Part shown: positions 56,466 through 64,000 of the stretch, piece by piece
Numbering within the stretch: the first letter of the stretch is position 1
How the letters are laid out: every line of letters starts with the position of its first letter
Assembly (NCBI RefSeq): GCF_018143015.1
Contig: NC_054748.1
Span: forward strand, 13,196,967 to 13,260,966
Reading direction: 5' to 3'
Source of the DNA: Lytechinus variegatus
Taxonomy: Eukaryota; Echinodermata; Echinoidea; Temnopleuroida; Toxopneustidae
Length of the DNA: 64,000 nucleotides
Made by a program: the position numbers and the translations under genes
The notes under the pieces: generated by a model
Told to the model about the DNA's origin: nothing
The model's input: only the letters and a program-made list of their open reading frames with translations
The model's database searches: none

Positions 56466-56830
56466 AAGAAAATATAATCGACTTATTCATATATGCGTTT
56501 TTATACAGAAAAGAAAAAAGAGAAGGAACAAAAAGGTCGAAATCATATTGATATAAACATAATTACAGAACAAGTCCAAAGCTATTCACACAAAGAGGTC
56601 ACAAAGTTGGGACTGTTTTCAATGAAAATCTCTATGCTTCGAGAATGTCTAAATAACATGGGCGGTGGAGCAGATGGTCATCTGATGTGTTGGGGGCCTC
56701 AACAATATAGCCCCCCCCCCCCCCCCGGCACCTCAACCCCAAGCTGTTATAGCCACCATAGGATACCCGCATCTGAAGTCTGATTCAACTATCAACATGA
56801 TGGCAAGGAGCTTTCCTGAATTACATATAG

Positions 56831-57011
56831 GCCCTCATTCCACAGAAGGAAGACCTTTGAAAGAGCGCAGGATTCAAGAAGTCTTGAAGATCATCGAAAC
56901 TGTTGGTCTCTGTGGAATTAGGCCCTCATTCCACAGAAGGAAGACCTTTGAAAGAGCGCAGGATTCAAGAAGTCTTGATGATCATCGAAACTCTTGGTCT
57001 CTGTGGAATAA
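56831..57011 (+). repeat. 91-bp tandem duplication
   Basis: GGCCCTCATTCCACAGAAGG through TTGGTCTCTGTGGAAT occurs twice, nearly identical. The overlapping frames (GPHSTEGRPLKERRIQEVL) come from it. I do not recognise the source sequence. Confidence 0.85.
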
Positions 57012-57448
57012 CTTTGAAAACCTACAAAATAACCCTTGAAGACTGGCTGACACTTCTTGTTTCAATAATAATTGGCTATTATATAGCTCGATATCAATCT
57101 CCAACTGTTCAAAATGCTTCACAATTATTGCTTCCCGGTTAGGCGCACACTTGCTGAACCTTTCCTCCAGGTACCCAATTAGCGCCTGGCTGATCGAGCG
57201 TGGCAAAGTGAGGAATCTTGCCCAACTCTCTAACTATAGCTTTGCAAGGAATTTGAGGTGCTATTCATTGCAAATCAACTGTGACTTTTCAGTTGATCCC
57301 AATCGACCGCATGTAGCAATCAATCGTCAATCTGCGTTGCTCGAAACAGACTAACCCGACCAAACGCAAGTTTGTTGCAAGTCCTCATAATTTAGAACAT
57401 TCTTCCCAGTGGTCTTTCAATGATATCTCATGCAACAAATGATCTTTC

Positions 57449-57775
57449 GTACGGAGCCTTTAAAGTTTCATCGACTTCAGGACTTGGCGAGATACTTTAT
57501 CTTTTCTTGTCGACACAATACCCTTATTATGTCGACATGACGAGATATATTATCTCGCCAAGTCGATTTATAAAAAGTTATATGTCGACATGGCGAGATA
57601 CGTTTTTCCGCCGAGTTGACTTATAAAAAGTTATATGTCAACTTGGCTAGATATTTAGACTCTCCCCGGGCCTTCAACACTTCATATCTTGCCATGTCGA
57701 CATATTAAAGTCGAGTTGGCATGATAAAGTTTCTCGCCAAGTCGTCAAGTCGATGGCACTTCAAAGGCTCCGTAC
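57449..57775. mobile_element. 327-bp MITE with GTCGACAT repeats
   Basis: Ends GTACGGAGCCTTTAAAGT and CTTCAAAGGCTCCGTAC. Inverted homology includes GACTTGGCGAGATACTTTAT against ATAAAGTTTCTCGCCAAGTC. The centre has repeats of TATGTCGACATGGCGAGATA. Confidence 0.8.
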
Positions 57776-57856
57776 TCTCGGCAATCTTTCCATGGACTTT
57801 TAATGGTCTTTTAAGGATCCTTGTAGGATCTCTCAGGAGCCTTTCGGTGATCTCTA

Positions 57857-58095
57857 CACTGTAAAAATTGTGGTGTTAAAACTGACACCAATTGGTGTTA
57901 ATAGAGGACCACACCCTGAGGTGTTAAAATAACACCCTAGGGATTGAACATTACACCAAAGAGTGGAAATGTAACAACCATAGGTGGTGTAATAACACCT
58001 TTAGGTGTAAAACTAACACCACCAATTTAACACCGGTGTAAAATAACTGGTGTGGTCCTCTATGTACACAGGTTAACACCACAGTTTTTGCTGTG
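57857..58095. mobile_element. 239-bp MITE with GTGTTAA repeats
   Basis: Ends CACTGTAAAAATTGTGGTG and CACCACAGTTTTTGCTGTG. It is rich in GGTGTTAA/TTAACACC motifs, with inverted homology such as GAGGACCACACC against GGTGTGGTCCTC. Related in style and length to 645-884. Confidence 0.8.
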
Positions 58096-58412
58096 CACCA
58101 AAGCTAAGGAGACTCTCGAAATAACATGGAAAGACAAATCATGTGACCTTTGATGGAAACCGCCGAAAGGCCACTGAAATAACATTTTCTTGAAAGACCG
58201 CCGAAATATCATATTTTCATCGTTTCAAAAAGTTGTGGAGCACATGGAGACCACATAGACCATTGTAAGATGAGTTAGGAGTTGTAAAAGACCTCCGAGA
58301 TCATTGAAAGTTTATAAAAAAAAATTACAAAAAAAATCAAGCAAGTTACATAATCTTTCATGGCTCTTTTATGTTCAACGATCTTACTCCAAATGGAATG
58401 GTATTGGTTTAA

Positions 58413-58978
58413 AGGGATGATCCAGGCTGAAAATATCTATATCTAAATGGAGTAAAATTCACAATGCTGAAAATCCATCGAAATCGGATAACAAATAACG
58501 AAGTTATTGAATTTTAAAGTTAAGCAATATTTTCTGAAAACAGTCATATGCACATCATCATGAATATTTATTAGGTGGGCTGATGATGTCACATCCCCAC
58601 TTTCCCTTTTCTTATGCTATTACATGAAATCATAATTCTTTCATTTTTTTCATACATGTGTAAATTAATGATGTGTCTCCATTGTGATGAAATAACTAAT
58701 GCACCTAATCAGTTGTAAATCATATTTTTTCAGTTTTGGGGGGTAATTTTTTTTAATAAACCTTATTTCATATAAAAAAAAACTACAAAAGAATAAGAGG
58801 GGATATGGCATCATCAGCCCACCTGATGAATATTCATGTTAGGAATCTTTCACCGGAATAATCTTTAAAATTCAATAACTTTGTTATTTGTTATCCGAAT
58901 TTGATGATTTTTTTTTGCATTTTACTCTGTGAATTTTACTCTATTTACCTATAAGTACTTTGAGCCCGGACCATCCTT
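58413..58978. mobile_element. 566-bp TTAA-flanked MITE, family 1
   Basis: TTAA at 58409-58412 and 58979-58982. Ends GGGATGATCCAGGCTG and TGAGCCCGGACCATCC. Collinear with 9653-10234. Confidence 0.82.
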
Positions 58979-60060
58979 TTAAGAGATTAAAGATCCAGTC
59001 TTATAAGTTAAGATGAGACACTTTCCCAAGATGAACCAACTTATAATCATGATCTAAAAATAAACGAGATTGAATTGAAATTAATGTAAGGGCCTACTGA
59101 TAGGATGAGCTTGTAGACAGTTTTGCCATGTTCAAGCTAAACAAAATTATCAAAATTGGAGAAAAAATATCGCCAGTCCCCAATTATCCCCTAGCCGCAT
59201 TAAAAAAAAAATCAAATTTGTGTGCCTTAAAATGCTGTTTTTGAAGGCTCTTAACCCGTTCCCAGTGGTGCATGTAATAAGCTACGATAAACGGAAGCAG
59301 AAGATGGCACATGAAAAATACAAGTCGCGCCAATGCGAGCGAGTAATGCAAACGACAAAGTATTTTTCATAATAATAATTTGTATTTGCGTATGCCATAT
59401 TTTCATAGATTAGGAAACCAAAGAAAAAATGGCATGGATCCAAAGCTTCTCGTACCAACAGTCCCCCCCCCCAAAAAAAAAAAATAAATAAAAACAAATA
59501 AAAAAAATAAATAAATAAAAAATAGTAATGATAATTTTTGTAAATGAAAATAAAAATACCCAAATTCGCTTATGTCACCCAATGGTCTTTTTCACCACTG
59601 AGGCTTATTCAAAAATCAACAAGTTTCCATTATTTGGTTCCAAGACCAAAAGATGGCGACACTGGTAAATCAATTCTAGCATACTCATGACATCATCCCC
59701 CAACGACGATCCATTTTCCTTTCTTTTTATTCAAAATATCTGATACTGACAGCCGCGCTCACTGTACAAAGGAAAACGCTCATATATCGCGACGCCCATA
59801 TTCATAATTACAATGAGAATGTTAGTTCATGTTCAATTGGTCTCGCCGCGTCATAGAACGTTGGATATATACGAAGCCTTTCCGCCTATAATTCTGCAGA
59901 TTTACTTCCCATAATATTGGTCACGGACAAGGATTACCATGACAAGTGTCACAACGATGCTCTTCCACTAAAGGGCTAATCGCATCTATTTTGATACACC
60001 ATGTCAAAGGAAGGAACTATATACTTGGAACTGTTCAGAGAGGAGAATAAGCAGAGGAAC
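58979..60060. other. No gene seen; possible promoter region at the end
   Basis: No coding signature. The last 250 bp lie upstream of the candidate first exon at 60061 and contain CCATATTCAT and CAATTGG, which may or may not be promoter elements. Confidence 0.4.
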
Positions 60061-60106
60061 TATGGATTCTGATATATCAGGAGATGTTGTAGAAGACGAA
60101 ATTCGG
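60061..60106 (+). CDS. Candidate first coding exon, unidentified gene
   Basis: ATG in good context (AGGAACTATGG) opens MDSDISGDVVEDEIR and runs into a consensus donor, CG|GTAAGT, at 60107. The acidic N-terminus and the strong ATG and donor make it a plausible 5' exon. A possible next exon follows the acceptor TTTATTTCAG at 60780, giving LGSLRPRSYGGPFVNSFTN and a stop, which would make a 34-residue product. I do not recognise the protein. Confidence 0.35.
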
Positions 60107-62515
60107 TAAGTAATCCGAGGAATTGATTCCCCGTTCCAAGGGAAGTTGGGCGGGCTTTTCTTTTCCTCGACTCATTAAGCATACGTGCCAATTTTTGCTT
60201 TTTATTCCTCAATTCCAACGTTGGATAGTGAAATGTCCACTTTACACACTGGATCAGATGCATAAAAAATGCAATTGCTTCAAGGAAAAGATCATTCCTC
60301 AGCAATTATTTCGTATGCATGAACTTTTCTTGTACTCATACCCGGTTGACTAGACTAGGGTAGTCGAAATACGAGATACTTTGAGTTCATACCAATGGCG
60401 TGATGAACAAACGGGGGAGAGAGTTAAAAAATGTATAAACCGAAAGCGAAAGAGCAAAAATTTTGTTTGTTTTTTGTAGAGAAAAACAATAACTCTGACA
60501 CAATATTCAGAAAATTATATTATATTTCACCCCGTTTTCTTGTTTCCTTTTTCTTAGTGTTGAAAATAATTGGAGTCTATGTTCCAAGCCTTCCCTAATC
60601 TGTACGTCAGTTGGAAATTAAATTTCAAACAGATATGGAAGAAATTTCACTTTAAATAAATGATTACAATCTTCTCTGTATAGCATAAAAAGAATTAATT
60701 AATATAAACTATTTTATACTAATGATTTGTATATAAAAGAAGCACATTGAGTGATATTCTAATAATCATGGTTTATTTCAGCCTTGGTTCACTTAGACCG
60801 CGCTCTTATGGAGGGCCATTTGTCAACTCATTCACCAATTAAAAATGATTCTTTTTCTGCTGCAAAAAGTTTTTAAAAATCAAATGTGTCTTGAAATGCA
60901 AAAGACAGGAAAATACACAAATATTTGTGAATTTCAAGGAATTAACTTATACATTATAATAGCCACTAATTGGAAGAAATATTGTGAAGCTCAGCATTCC
61001 ATAGCAAGATGGTTTAAAATGTTAGTTTCGACTAGGCTAAAACCTAAGTTTAATTTCAAGAATACCACCCATTTTGTTTGAATATGAACTTCCTGTCAGG
61101 TGTATTAATCGAAAAGTTTCGGAATGTCCATGTTTGTACTTTTGTGTATTTAGTGTTATACTGTTACTGTGCTTATATTTGATTTGTTAAAGATGTAATA
61201 CAAGTACTTTCATGGCATTTATCAATTAACTATCTGCCTGTTTGAAAAGAATGCAAAGTAAAAATATAATAGTCTTCCAGATCATGAAGTCTTTGTACAC
61301 AAGCCCCCGAGTATTCAGATAACCTTTTTACGTTGTGTACATCCATCTGGAGAACTCCTACATCAGCCGGTGGTAGAACTCTTACTGTGTCAGCTTCAAA
61401 ATACTGGAATGTTTGCCACTTATAATAAGACAGTCTCCATTGATAGAAATTTTCAGAAAGGTATTGAAACCCAATGCATTTCGTAGTTTAATAGATTTCT
61501 CATAATTGACCTTAAGTAGGCCTATTTTCATTGTAAGCGCGTTGGGCCTTATGGGAAAAGTGCGATATAAGTAATAAGTATCATCTTTATTATTATCAAT
61601 AAAGACTGATTTACAAGTAAGCAAAACTACATATATTCTATATTCATTATCAGGAAGGGGATATGGAAAGACATACAATTTATGGTATGAAATTAAGGCA
61701 ATTGTGTATAACTGTTTGTTATATTATCTATTCCATGATAATTTCCATGGGCTAAGTTAAAGTTTTACTTTAGATACAAACTTGGTTCTGGGTGCTTTTA
61801 CAAAAGGAATGAAAATACAAACATTTCCTGTTTTCTGTTTTCATCGAGGCTAAATTAAACTTTTACTTTAGTTACAAACTTGGTTCTGTTTGGTTTACAA
61901 AAGAAATAAAAAAAAATAACATTTCCTCTTTCATCGGTGATGCTCGCTTCACTTAATCCACTTTAAGGACGTTCCACAATTAAAATGAAATCAATGTAAT
62001 TTTCACCAAGTTTTCCACAGAATTACTTTAGCACCTAAATATTCCAAATATCCAAAAATTAACATTGGTTCATGTGCTTGATATTTTTGCAATCGAGTTT
62101 TGAAGTACATCCACTTTAAAAGTCTCGAAAATATGTAATGAAAATTAAAAAAGATACAATTTGAGTCATATTTAATTTCATCGTTATTTTATGGAGCGTC
62201 ATAAATAACGCTCTAAAGAGGGTAGTTTTACAGCGAAAATATTCATGATTTTAAGGATCATATTCATGAGTAGGGAATTTCCCTAATTTGTTAATTGTTT
62301 TGTGGGGGGGGGTAAATAGGAGATAATCACGTTCAACAATGTGTCTATGTTGCATCTAATATTTGCTATTTACATAGAGTGAATTTGAAAAGGTTTTCCT
62401 CTTCGTGATACTTTTTTTAAATATTAATTCTGGATAATTTCTTTTGTCTTAATAGAGTGTAGTCCTATAGGCTTATGCCTGTATGCATAAACCACGTTCA
62501 AAGTGTTTATCAGTA
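60107..62515. other. No secure gene
   Basis: Includes the possible acceptor at 60780. At about 61535-61610 there is a SINE-like 3' end (AAGCGCGTTGGGCC then GTGCGATATAAG with a TTATTATTATC run). AATTAAACTTTTACTTTAG is repeated near 61755 and 61854. Otherwise AT-rich. Confidence 0.45.
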
Positions 62516-62700
62516 TTTTAGATTCAATTCAATACAATTTAATGGGGGAGGGTCAGTATAATAACCGCAATATAAAATAGTACAAACGTAAAAAAGGTGA
62601 AACCGTTTAGACATAAATAAAGAATTGTAGTGAAAAGGCAGAAGCTAAAAAGAAATTAACCTTATCTACGGCCGACCCAAATTAAAACATTTAACAAAAA
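62516..62700 (-). mobile_element. Possible LINE 3' tail
   Basis: GATTCAATTCAATACAATTT at the plus-strand left side matches the end of the truncated LINE at 56268. The rest is too diverged to be sure. Confidence 0.35.
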
Positions 62701-62818
62701 AAATAATAAAGCAGAATAGGGAAGAGTTTTACCTGACAACCGATACAAACAATCAAAATAGTAATAATCAAGTCGAAAATGAGTAAGTAGTGGTGATATC
62801 GGATTGAAAATTCCTCCT

Positions 62819-63078
62819 ACACTCTAAAAAATATTGGGTAAAAGTGCTCCATGAGGGTACATATATGTCCCGGCAACCAACATTGGGTATTTCTTTAAGG
62901 GAATTTTTATTCATCCAGTGTGATGAAAATTTTACCAATTCTAAAATAATTGCCGCTTATTTTTTAACCTTACGGGACAACATGCTTCCCGCGTTGGGTA
63001 AAATACTGCCCCCAAATTGGTTGAACACATAATTAACCTCGTGGTGGTAAAAAAATTACCCAATATATTTACATTGTA
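62819..63078. mobile_element. 260-bp MITE with TTGGGTAA ends
   Basis: ACACTCTAAAAAATATTGGG at the left and TTACCCAATATATTTACA at the right are inverted. Internal TTGGGTA and TTACCAA copies repeat the theme. Confidence 0.6.
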
Positions 63079-63079
63079 A

Positions 63080-63980
63080 ACACGTTAATTCTGACCCAAA
63101 AATTGTTTCTTACTTTAGGTTTAAGTCCAGAAAAGGGTAATTAGACTAGTTTCTGTAGTAAGTTTACGATCTCATACTAATATATTGTTTTATGAATACA
63201 AATTACTTAGTCTACACGACATATTTGATATCAACCTCGGCTGTATTATGTATCGATTAAATAAAAGAGAACTTCCACTTTCCCTTGCTTCATCATGTGT
63301 TAGAAATGACCAAATACATTCTTACTATACAAGAAAAGTTTCTTTTCTCCACTTGCCTTTAGCATGTTTGGTCAAAACTAGTTTTCGGTTGAACACATTT
63401 ATTTATACATGGCCAAAATTATGGATCTCCCTTCTACTTCTTAGTTTTCTTTTTTGAAGTAAGTTGAAGACATATTTACTGAAGAAATATTTAAATCAGT
63501 AAAATAATGCCTTCTGGCTATAAATTGTCTAATTTTATGAATTGTATATTTTTTTCCATTTTATTACTTTTCATATATTTCTCGCTTTTTCCTCTTCTAC
63601 TCTGAATTCTTTTTGAATTTCAGATTCTTATACTTTAGGTCTAATACATTAGCATTCTGCATTTCCCTTTTTCCCCTTTTTAGTGTATCTTTTAAAATAT
63701 GTTTGTACTTTGGTTATTTACTCTAATTTGTTTCATATTTTTGTTTGCTTGTTCTTTTAGCATGTTTAGGTTTTAAACGATTGATTCAATATGTAAGTTT
63801 ATAACATTCTGGTGGCCTATGGCCCACTAGCATAGCTTCTTATTAGGTCGCCATGTTTCTTTTCCATCTTATCTCATCCATGTAGTATGCATTGTTCTGT
63901 AATTGTTTACTTGTAATGCAATGATTTACTGTTGCTGTTGGCAGAATGGAAATGAAATATAGATTCATTCATTTATCCAT
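63080..63980 (+). pseudogene. LINE 3' end with RT C-terminal remnant
   Basis: The frames contain LFYEYKLLSLHDIFDINLG and KLWISLLLLSFLF, counterparts of LDYKILKVQDLYQFQLG and the KFWNSL block of the intact ORF2. An AT-rich 3' UTR follows and ends GAATGGAAATGAAATATAG, then an ATTC-rich tail. It carries no catalytic motifs. It runs to the window edge. Confidence 0.6.
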
Positions 63981-64000
63981 TCAGTCACTGATTGATTGAT

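Overview
The window is intron-rich, AT-rich animal DNA dominated by transposable elements. Several tRNA-headed SINE families, many small inverted-repeat elements flanked by TTAA, CR1/L2-type LINEs, a compact Ty3/gypsy element and a Cys-loop receptor gene with classic nicotinic exon sizes suggest a marine invertebrate deuterostome. A sea urchin is my best guess, but this is an inference from repeat style and not proven here. The only host gene I can assemble is on the minus strand, a non-alpha nicotinic-type ligand-gated channel subunit. Its five exons are at 39258-39415, 38506-38550, 37647-37756, 24314-24849 and 23481-23917. The 5' exon with the signal peptide is not securely located.

Region by region: 1-1310 holds broken LINE pieces and MITEs. 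3041-3598 is a G-tract-ended inverted-repeat element. 6468-8420 is a tandem duplication in which only the second copy carries a SINE. 8.9-12.7 kb is a cluster of MITEs. 13396-22303 holds two intact LINE open frames (ORF1 and endonuclease/RT ORF2) separated by about 3.4 kb of a degenerate 75-bp tandem repeat. 22302-23096 holds two related MITEs. 23481-39415 is the receptor gene.

The largest intron of the receptor, between exons 37647-37756 and 24314-24849, contains an 11.6-kb inverted-repeat (foldback) element at 25959-37528. Its arms are 4.6-5.1 kb, it is flanked by TTAA and it sits inside a smaller MITE. The arms carry arrays of a spaced GC-rich mini-hairpin (core GCGCGAAGCGC), a SINE, a 45-bp minisatellite and, in the left arm only, a later LINE insertion.

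43691-49016 is a complete-ended LTR retrotransposon with 106/107-bp LTRs, a CAGTG target duplication, gag and a frameshifted pol. It has no tRNA-type primer site; instead the sequence after the 5' LTR is complementary to 11 nt inside the LTR, which suggests self-priming. 50341-54945 is another inverted-repeat element holding a decayed LINE. 56-64 kb holds MITEs, LINE tails and one possible first exon of an unidentified plus-strand gene at 60061-60106.
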